Numbered from the stretch's first letter, positions 1 through 8,866 are shown. The stretch: 64,000 bases of DNA from Psychroserpens sp041224425 (GCF_041224425.1 NZ_JBGFGL010000075.1:62001-126000); one strand, 5' to 3'. Made by a program: numbers and translations. Notes: generated by a model from the letters alone, not told the origin.

Positions 1-82
1 CATCATCAGAACTACAGGCCTGAAACATGATTGTAAGTAGGAGAAGGGGAATAATTCTGAAAGATTTTAAAATAATTTTCAT
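1..82 (-). CDS. Start of a lipoprotein gene, cut by the left window edge
   Basis: Reading the minus strand from the ATG at 82-80 gives an open frame to the window edge that begins MKIILKSFRIIPLLLLTIMF and continues QACSSDD. This is a short basic N-terminus, a hydrophobic stretch and a lipobox-like cysteine at residue 23 followed by Ser-Ser-Asp-Asp, a pattern very common in Bacteroidetes surface or periplasmic lipoproteins. Only about 27 codons are visible, so the function cannot be given. It is divergent from the MORN-repeat gene at 151, leaving a 68-base shared upstream region. The pattern is specific enough that a chance reading is unlikely, but the call rests on the signal peptide alone. 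Confidence 0.7.
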   Translation of the reverse strand, partial: MKIILKSFRIIPLLLLTIMFQACSSDD

Positions 83-150
83 TTTTTTGAGTTTTTTTGT
101 TGTTAACTTAATTGTATAACGAATAATAATCTGTTTAACAAAATTACAAA

Positions 151-873
151 ATGATTAAACAAAATAGTTTCAAAGCGCTTTTTTTTATGTTTATTTTAAC
201 AATGAACATGTCTGTTATTTGTGCTCAAGATGCTGTAAATCAGTTTGATGACAATGGTAAAAGACATGGGGTTTGGAGAAAGTACTTTCATGAAACCGAT
301 CAGTTGCGCTACGAAGGACAGTTTGAGCATGGAAAGGAAGTAGGGACTTTCAAGTTTTATACTTTAAATAATGATAAGAGTGTTTTAAGCGCAGTAAAGG
401 TTTTCAACCCTAACGATGAAAGAGCTACAGTAACATTTTACTCCTCTAAGGGAAAGGTCATTAGTGAAGGGACTTTGAATGGGAAGCTTTATGTCGGAAA
501 ATGGATTTTTTATCATAAAACTTCCCAGGCTGTTTTAACCTCCGAATTTTATAATGAAAAAGGAGAGCTTGAAGGAGAGCGTAAAGTGTTTTACGAAAAT
601 GGTCAGGTTGCAGAAGTGTCCCATTATTCAAATGGAAAGTTGGAAGGCTCTTCTAAATGGTATTCTGAAAACGGAACTTTACTTAAGGATTTTCTATATG
701 ATAATGACGAATTGCATGGTCTGGCAAAATACTATGATGCAGATGGTGTTCTTCTGGCAGAAGGTATTTATCAACGTGGAAGAAAACACCGTATTTGGAA
801 CTATTACGAAGATGGAAAACTAAAGGAAACAAAAGATCACACCAGACGCAGTAAAAATCCAAAGAAACAATAG
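151..873 (+). CDS. Exported MORN-variant repeat protein
   Basis: This 240-residue protein has an N-terminal signal peptide (about residues 1-25, ending VICAQ) and is then built from tandem degenerate MORN_2-type repeats (G-x-W/K-x-Y/F-x-x-x-G-x-L-x-x-x-x-x-Y-x-x-G). The clearest units fall near residues 37-60, 108-125, 138-157, 160-180, 183-205 and 208-225, with cores such as KVFYENGQ and KWYSENGT. Such proteins are frequent in Bacteroidetes and are often labelled YwqK-like; their role is mostly unknown, probably a beta-rich periplasmic or surface scaffold. It stands alone, followed by a hairpin terminator at 905-934. ATG 151 is the only start that keeps the signal peptide. Confidence 0.85.
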   Translation: MIKQNSFKALFFMFILTMNMSVICAQDAVNQFDDNGKRHGVWRKYFHETDQLRYEGQFEHGKEVGTFKFYTLNNDKSVLSAVKVFNPNDERATVTFYSSKGKVISEGTLNGKLYVGKWIFYHKTSQAVLTSEFYNEKGELEGERKVFYENGQVAEVSHYSNGKLEGSSKWYSENGTLLKDFLYDNDELHGLAKYYDADGVLLAEGIYQRGRKHRIWNYYEDGKLKETKDHTRRSKNPKKQ

Positions 874-904
874 TCTAAACTTATTGAACCTATAAGTATA
901 ACTA

Positions 905-934
905 ATAGCAACGGTGTTTACGTTGCTATTTTTA
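905..934 (+). terminator. Rho-independent terminator after the MORN-repeat gene
   Basis: An 8-base perfect stem (TAGCAACG at 906-913 pairing with CGTTGCTA at 921-928) encloses a 7-base loop and is followed by a run of T at 929-933. It lies 32 bases after the stop at 873 and separates this gene from mnmA. Confidence 0.8.
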
Positions 935-939
935 TTTCT

Positions 940-947
940 TAATTTTG
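940..947 (+). promoter_or_regulatory. Bacteroidetes-type -7 element upstream of mnmA
   Basis: TAATTTTG matches the TAnnTTTG -7 consensus of Bacteroidetes primary sigma promoters and lies 32 bases before the mnmA ATG at 980, just after the preceding terminator. No clear TTG -33 element is seen at the usual distance, so the call rests on the -7 and its position. Confidence 0.5.
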
Positions 948-979
948 CATATTCAAAACAAAGGAATCAAAGCTATTAG

Positions 980-2167
980 ATGAAAAGAGTAATTGTTGGT
1001 CTTTCAGGAGGTGTTGACTCAAGCGTTGCCGCTTACTTATTGAAGGAGCAAGGCTATGAGGTGATTGGGCTGTTCATGAAGAATTGGCATGATGATTCTG
1101 TGACCATTTCTGATGAATGTCCATGGCTGGAAGATAGTAATGATGCTATGTTGGTAGCAAATAAGCTGGGAATTCCATTTCAAACAGTAGACCTGAGTGA
1201 GCAATACAAAGCACGTATTGTTGATTATATGTTTGATGAATATCAAAAGGGAAGAACGCCAAATCCAGATGTCTTGTGCAATAGGGAAATCAAATTTGAT
1301 GTCTTTATGAAAATCGCCATGGATTTGGGTGCCGATTATGTTGCAACTGGTCATTATTGCAGAAAAGATATTATTGAAAAAGACGGTAAAAAAATTCATC
1401 GTCTTTTAGCAGGAGTCGATGGCAATAAAGATCAATCCTATTTTTTATGCCAACTATCGCAAGAGCAATTATCAAGGGCTTTATTTCCTATAGGAGAATT
1501 GACCAAGCCTGAAGTAAGAGAACTTGCTACCGAATTGGACTTAGTTACTGCCGATAAAAAAGATTCCCAAGGCTTGTGTTTTATTGGAAAAGTGAGATTG
1601 CCCGAGTTTCTTCAACAAAAATTAAAACCAAAGGAAGGTGTCATTGTTGAAATTCCAGAGAACCATACCATATATAAAGAGCAACAACCACAGTTTGATT
1701 CTAAGTCTGAAGAACTTGCTTATTGGTCTAAAAAAAGAATCTATTCTGTAACTGACGGAAAAACCGTTGGACAACATCAAGGTGCCCATTATTTCACTAA
1801 AGGACAGCGTAAAGGGTTGGCTGTTGGAGGTACCAAAGAGCCATTGTTTGTTATTGAAACGGATGTTGAAGATAATGTCATTTATACAGGTCAGGGTAAA
1901 AATCATCCTGGATTGCTCAAACATGTGCTTTTTGTAAATGATGATGAATTGCATTGGGTTCGAGAAGATTTGAAGTTGGAAGCAGATGAGACTATGGAAG
2001 TCAAGGCTAGAATACGTTACCGACAACCACTTCAGTTGGCTACATTACATAAAGTAGAAGGCGGACTCTACGTTGAGTTTGAAAAACCACAATCTGCTAT
2101 AACAGAAGGTCAATTTGTTGCTTGGTATTTAGAAGACGAATTAGTTGGTTCGGGAGTTATTTCTTAA
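980..2167 (+). CDS. mnmA: tRNA-specific 2-thiouridylase MnmA
   Basis: MnmA adenylates and thiolates U34 of tRNA-Lys, -Glu and -Gln to make 2-thiouridine, using persulfide sulfur delivered by a sulfur relay. The 395-residue protein has the N-terminal PP-loop motif SGGVDSS (residues 9-15) and the two catalytic cysteines in family context: Cys100 in NPDVLCNRE and Cys200 in DSQGLCFIG. The tRNA-binding region GQRKGLAVGG and the C-terminal beta-barrel follow. It is slightly longer than E. coli MnmA (368), with extra sequence after residue 215 (about KPKEG to KKRIYS), as I recall for Bacteroidetes homologues. The gene for a T9SS-type peptidase starts 32 bases downstream; they may share a transcript without a functional link. 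Confidence 0.97.
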   Translation: MKRVIVGLSGGVDSSVAAYLLKEQGYEVIGLFMKNWHDDSVTISDECPWLEDSNDAMLVANKLGIPFQTVDLSEQYKARIVDYMFDEYQKGRTPNPDVLCNREIKFDVFMKIAMDLGADYVATGHYCRKDIIEKDGKKIHRLLAGVDGNKDQSYFLCQLSQEQLSRALFPIGELTKPEVRELATELDLVTADKKDSQGLCFIGKVRLPEFLQQKLKPKEGVIVEIPENHTIYKEQQPQFDSKSEELAYWSKKRIYSVTDGKTVGQHQGAHYFTKGQRKGLAVGGTKEPLFVIETDVEDNVIYTGQGKNHPGLLKHVLFVNDDELHWVREDLKLEADETMEVKARIRYRQPLQLATLHKVEGGLYVEFEKPQSAITEGQFVAWYLEDELVGSGVIS

Positions 2168-2199
2168 ATTGCAATAAAACAGACCCAATTAATTGCAAT

Positions 2200-3810
2200 A
2201 TGAAGAAATTATTACTGCTAGTGGTAGTGCTTATTCAGTATGCATCATTCTCACAAGAACATGCTTGGGTATATCTTACCGATAAAGAAAATGTAGCAAA
2301 TGCTGTAGCCAATCCCTTGACCATTTTAACTCAAGAAGCGATAGATAGAAAAGCGGCTCACAATATTCCTATTGATGAAAGGGATGTGCCTGTTAATGAA
2401 AACTACATTTCACAGTTAAAATTGCAAACAGGAATTTCTGTCATGGCAAAATCCAAATGGTTTAATGCAGTTTATGTCATTGGAGATCAAACAAATATTG
2501 AAAATCTAATAAACTTGGATTTCGTTAATTTTATAGATTTTGCTGATAAGAGTCTTAATCAAGAATCCCGAGCGGTCGAATTAACCAATAAGTTTATGGT
2601 CGAGGAAGCCTTAGTAGATTTTAACTATGGTGATTCACAAAATCAAGTTGAAATGATTGGTGTCAATGAATTGCATTTTCAAGATTTTACTGGAGAAGGC
2701 ATTACCATTGCAGTTTTAGATTCAGGTTTTCTTAATGTCGACACGATGCAAGGCTTACAACGTTTAAGAGATAATGGTGATTTGTTAGGAGGTTATGATT
2801 TTGTAAGTCGGACTGATGATGTGTTTGCATTTACAGGTAATGAGCATGGATCTAGGGTTTTAAGTACGATGGCAGGATTTGTTCAGGATCAATTCGTTGG
2901 AACAGCTCCTGATGCGTCCTATTACTTGTTTAGAACAGAAGATGTTTCTTCTGAAATGCCAGTTGAAGAGGCGTATTGGGTTGAAGCTGCCGAACGTGCA
3001 GACAGTTTAGGAGTCCATATCATTAATTCCTCATTAGGATATCGAGTTTTTGATAATCCCAACTATGATTACATACCAGAAGATATGGATGGAAATACAG
3101 CATTTATATCCAAAGGTGCCAACATTGCTAACGAAAAAGGCATATTGGTTGTCAATTCTGCTGGAAATTCTGGAGCGACTACATGGCAAAGTGTTGGAGC
3201 GCCTGCTGATGCTGCAGGAGTGTTCAGCATTGGAGCTGTTGATGGCGATGGAAATTACGCTGCATTCAGTTCTCAAGGATCAGCTGTGCAACCCACTCAA
3301 AAACCTGATGTTGTGGCTCAAGGTCAAGCAGCTTCAGTAATTAATTCCAGTGATTCAATTATAAGTAACAACGGAACATCATTTAGTTCACCAATAATAG
3401 CAGGAGCGATTGCCTCCTTATGGCAAGCATTACCCAATGCTTCTCATGAGGAAATCAAACAATTTGTTCGAATGTCAGCCTCGCAATTCAATACGCCTGA
3501 TTTCTTTTTAGGATATGGAATTCCGAATTTACAACTGGCATTGGATATCGGACTTTCAGTTCCTGAAGAAACATTCGTGCAATTTAAAGTGTTTCCAAAT
3601 CCAGTTTCAACAATTTTACATATTCAAATTCCGCAAAGCACTGAACCAACTCACTTGAAGGTTTATAATGTCCTGGGAAAAGTTGTATTGGAAAAAGCGA
3701 TCCATCAATCTGAAACCCAATTGGACATGTCTTCTATGGCTTCAGGAATTTATATCATGTCTTTTGAGGCTACAGATGCCTCAAAGCAATTCAAACTTAT
3801 TAAATCATAA
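2200..3810 (+). CDS. Secreted S8 (subtilisin-like) serine peptidase with T9SS sorting domain
   Basis: I start this gene at ATG 2200, which gives 536 residues and a clean signal peptide (MKKLLLLVVVLIQYASFSQ); the frame is open further upstream, but that extension would bury the signal and overlap mnmA. The subtilase triad is visible: Asp174 in AVLDSG, His216 in NEHGS and Ser394 in NGTSFSSP, with the oxyanion Asn in NSAGNSG. Residues from about 465 form a type A T9SS C-terminal domain (FKVFPNPVS, then LKVYNVLGK, then GIYIMSF, ending KQFKLIKS). Inference: it is exported by Sec, then by the type IX system, to the surface or medium. Its stop is directly followed by the next ATG at 3811. Confidence 0.95.
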   Translation: MKKLLLLVVVLIQYASFSQEHAWVYLTDKENVANAVANPLTILTQEAIDRKAAHNIPIDERDVPVNENYISQLKLQTGISVMAKSKWFNAVYVIGDQTNIENLINLDFVNFIDFADKSLNQESRAVELTNKFMVEEALVDFNYGDSQNQVEMIGVNELHFQDFTGEGITIAVLDSGFLNVDTMQGLQRLRDNGDLLGGYDFVSRTDDVFAFTGNEHGSRVLSTMAGFVQDQFVGTAPDASYYLFRTEDVSSEMPVEEAYWVEAAERADSLGVHIINSSLGYRVFDNPNYDYIPEDMDGNTAFISKGANIANEKGILVVNSAGNSGATTWQSVGAPADAAGVFSIGAVDGDGNYAAFSSQGSAVQPTQKPDVVAQGQAASVINSSDSIISNNGTSFSSPIIAGAIASLWQALPNASHEEIKQFVRMSASQFNTPDFFLGYGIPNLQLALDIGLSVPEETFVQFKVFPNPVSTILHIQIPQSTEPTHLKVYNVLGKVVLEKAIHQSETQLDMSSMASGIYIMSFEATDASKQFKLIKS

Positions 3811-4758
3811 ATGGCAAATAGAATAACAGAGCTTTTCAATATCCAATATCCTATTGTTCAAGCTGGTATGATTTGGAACAGTGGATGGAAATTGGCTTCA
3901 GCAGCAAGTAATGCTGGAGCTTTAGGATTATTAGGTGCTGGCTCAATGTATCCTGATGTGCTTAGGGAACACATTCAAAAATGCAAAAAAGCCACTAACA
4001 AACCTTTCGGTGTCAATGTGCCAATGCTATATCCAAATATTGAAGAGATTATGGATATTATTGTTGAAGAAGGCGTTGAGATAGTTTTTACCTCTGCTGG
4101 AAATCCTAAAACTTGGACCTCTTGGCTTAAAGAACGAGGAGTTAAAGTTGTTCATGTGGTGAGTAGTGTCAAATTCGCCTTAAAGGCGCAAGAGGCTGGA
4201 GTAGATGCTATTGTAGCTGAAGGATTTGAAGCTGGTGGACATAATGGACGAGAGGAAACAACGACTTTGACTTTGATTCCAATGGTGAAAGAACAACTCA
4301 GAGTACCTTTGATTGCTGCTGGAGGAATAGCGACAGGAGAAGCTATGTTGGCCGTAATGATTTTAGGTGCAGATGCCGTTCAGGTTGGTAGTCGTTTTGT
4401 GGCCAGTGAAGAAGCCTCCTCACATCAAGCCTTTAAAAAAGTTGTTGTTGATGCCAATGAAGGAGACACGCATTTAACACTAAAGGAATTGGCGCCTGTA
4501 CGACTTATCAAGAATAAGTTTTATAATGAGTTGCAGGAACTTTATAAAAAGTGTGCTTCGGTTGAAGAACTAAAAGCCCATTTGGGGAGGGCTAGAGCTA
4601 AACGTGGCATGTTTGAGGGTGACTTGGAGGATGGTGAATTGGAAATCGGTCAAATTTCAGGATTGATTCACGATATCAAACCAGCAGCCCAAATTGTTGA
4701 GGATATGGTATTAGAATTTCAGCAAGCTCAAAAGAAAGCCAGTCGACCCTTCTATTGA
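3811..4758 (+). CDS. Nitronate monooxygenase / 2-nitropropane dioxygenase-family flavoprotein
   Basis: This 315-residue TIM-barrel flavoprotein shows the family features: N-terminal YPIVQAGM, EAGGHNGRE in the middle (the His is the catalytic base in true nitronate monooxygenases), and the FMN-phosphate region AAGGIATGEA followed by GADAVQVGSRF. Members oxidise alkyl nitronates; the related FabK is an enoyl-ACP reductase, and sequence inspection alone does not fully separate the two. The ATG follows the peptidase stop with no gap, so the genes are probably co-transcribed and translationally coupled, although no shared pathway is obvious. Confidence 0.85.
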   Translation: MANRITELFNIQYPIVQAGMIWNSGWKLASAASNAGALGLLGAGSMYPDVLREHIQKCKKATNKPFGVNVPMLYPNIEEIMDIIVEEGVEIVFTSAGNPKTWTSWLKERGVKVVHVVSSVKFALKAQEAGVDAIVAEGFEAGGHNGREETTTLTLIPMVKEQLRVPLIAAGGIATGEAMLAVMILGADAVQVGSRFVASEEASSHQAFKKVVVDANEGDTHLTLKELAPVRLIKNKFYNELQELYKKCASVEELKAHLGRARAKRGMFEGDLEDGELEIGQISGLIHDIKPAAQIVEDMVLEFQQAQKKASRPFY

Positions 4759-4804
4759 ACAACACTTTATATGTATTTCTTAGCTATTAATTACGATATA
4801 ACAA

Positions 4805-5941
4805 ATGAACTCCAAGATCCATGTACTGATACCTGATGGTGATAGCACATGGGCTTTGTCTGTGCTGTCTTGTTTGTCATATAATCCAGATTACAAGTTT
4901 TTTGTGTTGTCTAATACCAAACGGACTGCAACAAAGTATTCAAGATATACAGCGTACTATAAATACTATAAACGGACTTCAGATCAAGACTGGCTTGAAA
5001 TACTTAATAAAGAAATTGAAGCCAATGATATTTCAGTAATAGTTCCAATTGCTGAAATTGAAATGCAGTTTTTCATTACTTATCAAAATCTATTGAATGA
5101 AAGTGCAAAACTGATTTTTCTTCCAAATATGGAAGCATTTCAAACAGCTATCCATAAAAACAAACTGAGCTACTTTATAAAGGAACACCAATTACCACAT
5201 CCTAAATTTGTAGATTTCAATTCTGTTGAAGCCTTCAAGAAATCATCTTTTAGTTTAAGTTTTCCTGTGTTGATGAAACCATTGCACGATAAAGGAGGTG
5301 ATGGCATTTTACGTTTTGATTCTCTTAATTCATTAAATACCTATTTAGATAAGATTGCTGATTCTGAGCATGTATTTATTCAAGAATATATTGAAGGTTA
5401 CGACATTGATTGTAGTGTTATTTGCTTAAAAGGAGAGGTTCTGGCTTATACCATTCAAAAAGGAAATTTATTGGGTCATAGTCCGTTTGCACCTCAATTA
5501 GGATTTAATTTCACCAATAATGATAAAGTAATCAGACTAGTTCGAGAACTCATGCAGAAGCTAGATTGGTCTGGTGTAGCGCATATCGATTTGCGTTATG
5601 ACAAAAAGGAAGAAGATTATAAGGTCATTGAAATCAATGCTAGATTTTGGGGAAGTGTTGACGGATCGAGGGTTGCAGGAATAAATTTTCCTGAGTTAGC
5701 CATTAAATTAGCAATGCAAGGAAGCATTGAGAAAACGTCTTTCAGAACAATTCACTATATGCGTTTAAAAGGCGTTTTAAAATCAATAAAGCGGAAACCT
5801 TCATTTATTTTTAAGCGAAAATATCTACTAAATAACACTGAAACCAAATCTTTTTTAAGAGATCCATTGCCTACTGTATGTCGGTTTTTTGAGTGGTTTT
5901 CGCGTTTATTTCAATTGGTTTTTATGGTTGGTCTGGTTTAA
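4805..5941 (+). CDS. ATP-grasp domain protein (carboxylate-amine/thiol ligase type)
   Basis: The 378-residue protein has an N-terminal Rossmann-like pre-ATP-grasp region, then an ATP-grasp fold: the lysine of FPVLMKPLHDKGGDG (about residues 154-168), the FIQEYIEGYD hinge, and the Mg-binding EINARFWGS near residue 280. Such enzymes join a carboxylate to an amine or thiol through an acyl phosphate. The substrate cannot be read from the sequence; it resembles the stand-alone carboxylate-amine ligases near cell-surface or peptide-modification genes. About 90 C-terminal residues are basic and then hydrophobic, which may allow membrane contact. Its last 20 bases overlap the end of the convergent PD40 gene. 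Confidence 0.85.
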   Translation: MNSKIHVLIPDGDSTWALSVLSCLSYNPDYKFFVLSNTKRTATKYSRYTAYYKYYKRTSDQDWLEILNKEIEANDISVIVPIAEIEMQFFITYQNLLNESAKLIFLPNMEAFQTAIHKNKLSYFIKEHQLPHPKFVDFNSVEAFKKSSFSLSFPVLMKPLHDKGGDGILRFDSLNSLNTYLDKIADSEHVFIQEYIEGYDIDCSVICLKGEVLAYTIQKGNLLGHSPFAPQLGFNFTNNDKVIRLVRELMQKLDWSGVAHIDLRYDKKEEDYKVIEINARFWGSVDGSRVAGINFPELAIKLAMQGSIEKTSFRTIHYMRLKGVLKSIKRKPSFIFKRKYLLNNTETKSFLRDPLPTVCRFFEWFSRLFQLVFMVGLV

Positions 5942-6860
5942 AATGTGTTTTATAAAGTCGGCTAGAACCATTTCCGAAGCTATTAAAAAGTGTTTTCAGT
6001 TCTTCAATATTGAGTTTTTTGTCAGGTGACTGTTTTTCGGTGATGCGTTTGCTAGTAAAGTAAAGTGTATTGGTTTTTAAATTGACAAACGGACAGTAAT
6101 CCATTTTATCAGAATTCACAGCATTTCCCATATTCTTTGATTCAGTCCATGAACCATCTTCCTCTTTGTAACTAATATAAAGGTCTCCACTTCCAAAGCC
6201 ATCAGGTCTATTGTAACAGGTATAAATTAAAAAGCTCTCGTCAGGCGATACGTAGGCATTGAATTCATAACCTTCTGAATTGATCTTACCTCCTAGAGAT
6301 CTTGGTGTGGTATAAGTTCCATTTTTAAACTCACTTACATAAATATCATCTCGCTGTTTAAAGGCTTTGTCGTCAAGCGTGAAATAAAGGTTTTTGGAAG
6401 CTGTAATAACTGGATAAAACTCGTCCATTTCGGTATTTATTGGTGCACCAATATTTTGTGGTTCAGACCATTTGCCTTCAATGGAGTTTCGAGAAACATA
6501 CCAAATGTCAAAATCCTTTGTTTCTGTTGATCCACTATCTAAAGGCCTATTGGATACAAAATATAATGTGAGTGCATCTTCAGATAAAAACGGTTCAATA
6601 TCAAAAAACTGTCCAGAAAACGAAAGTACTTCAGGATTTTCCCAACCAGTAGAGGTTTTTCTAGCAGTAACCAAGGCGGAAATCTCTCCCATGGTACTTT
6701 GGACTGAAAAAAAGACTTCATTTTCACTTGAGTTGATTGCGATATCTCTCACATTAGGAAATTGTTTCAGAATAGGATCAAGAAATGGTTCAACTGTTTT
6801 AGGATTGGTTTGCGAAAAGGATAAGGAGCAACACAGAAAAAAAAGATTGATGAATTTCAT
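5922..6860 (-). CDS. Exported PD40 (WD40-like) beta-propeller protein
   Basis: This 312-residue protein carries a signal peptide (MKFINLFFLCCSLSFSQ) and then several PD40/TolB-like blades, recognisable from repeated motifs such as ALTLYFVSNRP, DIWYVSR, NLYFTLDD, DIYVSEFKNG, SFLIYTCYNRP, DLYISYKEEDG and TLYFTSKR. In Bacteroidetes this propeller often precedes an OmpA domain, which is absent here, so this is a propeller-only periplasmic protein, probably a binding or sensing module. It converges on the ATP-grasp gene with a 20-base overlap of the two coding ends, so transcription of one opposes the other at the 3' end. Confidence 0.88.
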   Translation of the reverse strand: MKFINLFFLCCSLSFSQTNPKTVEPFLDPILKQFPNVRDIAINSSENEVFFSVQSTMGEISALVTARKTSTGWENPEVLSFSGQFFDIEPFLSEDALTLYFVSNRPLDSGSTETKDFDIWYVSRNSIEGKWSEPQNIGAPINTEMDEFYPVITASKNLYFTLDDKAFKQRDDIYVSEFKNGTYTTPRSLGGKINSEGYEFNAYVSPDESFLIYTCYNRPDGFGSGDLYISYKEEDGSWTESKNMGNAVNSDKMDYCPFVNLKTNTLYFTSKRITEKQSPDKKLNIEELKTLFNSFGNGSSRLYKTHFKPDQP

Positions 6861-6942
6861 AGTATAGGATTTTCAATCAATTTACAAAACCATCGGATTG
6901 ACGTTTTAAAAGTTTTGTTAAATATGAATTCCTATAAACAAC

Positions 6943-6967
6943 AAAAAGAGGATGAACTCCTCTTTTT
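6943..6967. terminator. Orphan bidirectional terminator-like hairpin
   Basis: AAAAAGAGGA (6943-6952) pairs perfectly with TCCTCTTTTT (6958-6967) around a 5-base loop, giving an A-tract/stem/T-tract terminator that could work in either direction. It lies between two divergent genes, so it ends neither; it could end a small unannotated transcript. Confidence 0.6.
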
Positions 6968-7217
6968 GTCTGAAACGTTTTTTAACAACAAAATTTTTAA
7001 ATCCCTCTAAAATAATAGCTAAAAAAGTTTCTACCCCAAATACCTAACCTACTAAATAAGGTATTTATGAAGTAAATGTAATGTATTCTTAACTTTTGTG
7101 TAAATAAATAGAAATCAAGTTATTAACAATTTAAGTTCAAAATGTTGATGATTTTTTGGATTTAAGAATACTAAAATATCAAAAGGCTTTTTCATAACAT
7201 AATACTTTTCAAAAACT

Positions 7218-7225
7218 TACCTTTG
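7218..7225 (+). promoter_or_regulatory. -7 element of the MATE transporter gene
   Basis: TACCTTTG is an exact match to the TAnnTTTG consensus, 15 bases before the ATG at 7240. That predicts a very short leader. No TTG is seen at the usual -33 spacing. Confidence 0.5.
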
Positions 7226-7239
7226 GCACCTGAAAGATA

Positions 7240-8628
7240 ATGATGGTCTTATCAAATTATACAAAAGAGTTTAAATTAAATTGGCAATTAGCTGCACCTG
7301 TGATGTTGGGTATGTTGGGACACACTTTCGTGCAATTTATTGACAATATCATGGTAGGGCAGTTAGGAACGGCTGAATTAGCCGCAGTATCTCTTGGCAA
7401 TAGCTTCATGTTTATTGCCATGTCTATCGGAATTGGTTTTTCAACAGCTATCACACCTTTAATTGCTGAAGCCGATGCCGCTAAAAATTTTAAGATAGGT
7501 AAATCTTCTTTTAAGCACGGCTTGTTTCTTTGTTCAGTATTGGGTGTGCTTTTGTTTTTGTCGGTATTTTTTGCACGTCCGTTGTTATACCTGATGAAAC
7601 AACCTGTTGAAGTCGTTGAGTTGTCACTTCCTTATTTGAAATTGGTAGCATTTTCGTTGATTCCATTAATTATTTTTCAGGCATTTAAACAATTTAGTGA
7701 CGGATTGGCAATGACCAAGTATCCTATGTATGCTACCATCATTGCAAATATTGTTAATGTCTTTCTGAACTATATCCTCATTTTTGGAAAATTTGGTTGC
7801 CCTGAATTAGGAATCGTTGGTGCAGCTTACGGTACCTTAGTAGCTCGTGTTATCATGGTGATTCATTTATGGTGGCTTTTATCAAAGAAAGAGAAATCTA
7901 AAGCCTACGTCACCAACATTAAGTTGTTTGTACTTGATAAAGTGACTTTGAGGAAAGTTATTGGTTTAGGGTATCCAAGTGCGATGCAAATGTTTTTTGA
8001 AGTTGCCATTTTTACTGCTGCGATTTGGTTGAGTGGTTTACTAGGAAAAAATCCACAGGCAGCAAATCAAATTGCTTTGAATTTATCATCTATGACCTTT
8101 ATGGTTGCCATAGGTTTGAGCGTTACCTCAATGATACGAGTAGGAAACCAAAAAGGTTTGCAGCAATATTTTGAGTTGCGAAGAATTGCGTTTTCCATTT
8201 TCTTATTGGCTGCTATTTTTGCAACAGTTTTTGGGTTACTTTTTTTTGTATTTAAAGATGAATTACCAAAACTCTATGTTGATTTTAACGATGCTCAAAA
8301 TTTCAACGATAATTTAGAAGTGGTAAGCATTGCCTCTAAATTGATGCTGGCAGCTGCTATTTTTCAAATAAGCGATAGTATTCAAGTGGTGGTATTGGGA
8401 GCCTTGAGAGGTTTGCAAGATGTAAAGATCCCAACCTTGATAACGTTCGTATCTTATTGGATTATTGGTTTTCCAATAAGTTATTTTTTGGGAAAAGAAG
8501 AGGTGTATGCTAGCTTTGGAATTTGGCTCGGTTTATTGGCTGGATTGTCATCTGCAGCAATTTTGTTGACGATAAGATTCAATTTTCTTACGAAAAGATT
8601 AATTTTGAATACAACTAAGAACTCATAA
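7240..8628 (+). CDS. MATE-family multidrug/Na+ antiporter (NorM-like)
   Basis: The 462-residue protein has about 12 hydrophobic segments in two halves and MATE signatures: LAAPVMLGMLGHTFVQFIDN near the N-terminus, LGTAELAAVSLGNS, and the second-half NQIALNLSSMTFMVAIGLSV. MATE pumps expel cationic drugs or metabolites using Na+ or H+ gradients in the inner membrane. Two adjacent ATGs (7240, 7243) are possible starts. A small conserved gene and a PAP2 phosphatase follow closely (10 bases, then overlap), so the three are probably one transcript. It belongs to the same superfamily as Wzx flippases, but the sequence is of MATE type. Confidence 0.93.
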   Translation: MMVLSNYTKEFKLNWQLAAPVMLGMLGHTFVQFIDNIMVGQLGTAELAAVSLGNSFMFIAMSIGIGFSTAITPLIAEADAAKNFKIGKSSFKHGLFLCSVLGVLLFLSVFFARPLLYLMKQPVEVVELSLPYLKLVAFSLIPLIIFQAFKQFSDGLAMTKYPMYATIIANIVNVFLNYILIFGKFGCPELGIVGAAYGTLVARVIMVIHLWWLLSKKEKSKAYVTNIKLFVLDKVTLRKVIGLGYPSAMQMFFEVAIFTAAIWLSGLLGKNPQAANQIALNLSSMTFMVAIGLSVTSMIRVGNQKGLQQYFELRRIAFSIFLLAAIFATVFGLLFFVFKDELPKLYVDFNDAQNFNDNLEVVSIASKLMLAAAIFQISDSIQVVVLGALRGLQDVKIPTLITFVSYWIIGFPISYFLGKEEVYASFGIWLGLLAGLSSAAILLTIRFNFLTKRLILNTTKNS

Positions 8629-8638
8629 ATTAAGTAAT

Positions 8639-8866
8639 ATGGAACTTCCTAAATTCATTCTAGGTGATAATACAGATTACCCTAATGCCATATTTGTTGT
8701 TCATACAGAATTTCCTAGATTTATAATCAACCTCGAAGATGATGAGGTAGAATGGTTTGAGGAATTTGATGAGCACGACCAACGCGAAATTGAAAAAGAA
8801 GCTGAAAATTTGATTCAAGCTGCTACAGATTTTTATGATAGGGAAGTTAAAAGATACGAAGATTGA
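8639..8866 (+). CDS. Small acidic conserved protein, unknown function
   Basis: This 75-residue protein is strongly acidic, with aromatic clusters (FPRFIIN, EVEWFEEFDEHD), a predicted C-terminal helix and no membrane segment. It resembles small conserved flavobacterial proteins of unknown function, but I do not recognise a named domain. It starts 10 bases after the MATE gene, and its TGA overlaps the ATG of the PAP2 gene (TGATG), which argues that it is really translated and coupled to that gene. Confidence 0.8.
   Translation: MELPKFILGDNTDYPNAIFVVHTEFPRFIINLEDDEVEWFEEFDEHDQREIEKEAENLIQAATDFYDREVKRYED

Larger units (their letters stand above)
6861..7239. other. 379-base divergent intergenic region with two hairpins
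   Basis: This AT-rich spacer lies between the start of the PD40 gene (minus) and the start of the MATE gene (plus). It holds a 10-base perfect hairpin at 6943-6967, an 8-base inverted repeat (7038-7045 with 7059-7066, 13-base loop) and a -7 element for the MATE gene at 7218-7225. I find no convincing protein: the best short frame starts at 6924 and has only 28 codons. Confidence 0.7.

Noticed and set aside
6472..6867. 131-codon plus-strand frame opposite the PD40 gene
   Set aside because: The minus-strand frame has a signal peptide and repeated PD40 motifs; the plus-strand translation has no recognisable feature.
6924..7010. 28-codon frame across the orphan hairpin
   Set aside because: It reads through the hairpin, has no ribosome-binding or hydrophobic feature, and is short enough to occur by chance.
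7240..8628. The MATE exporter as the missing Wzx flippase of the polysaccharide locus
   Set aside because: The motifs are of NorM/MATE type, and the gene sits 17 kb away with a different transcription unit.
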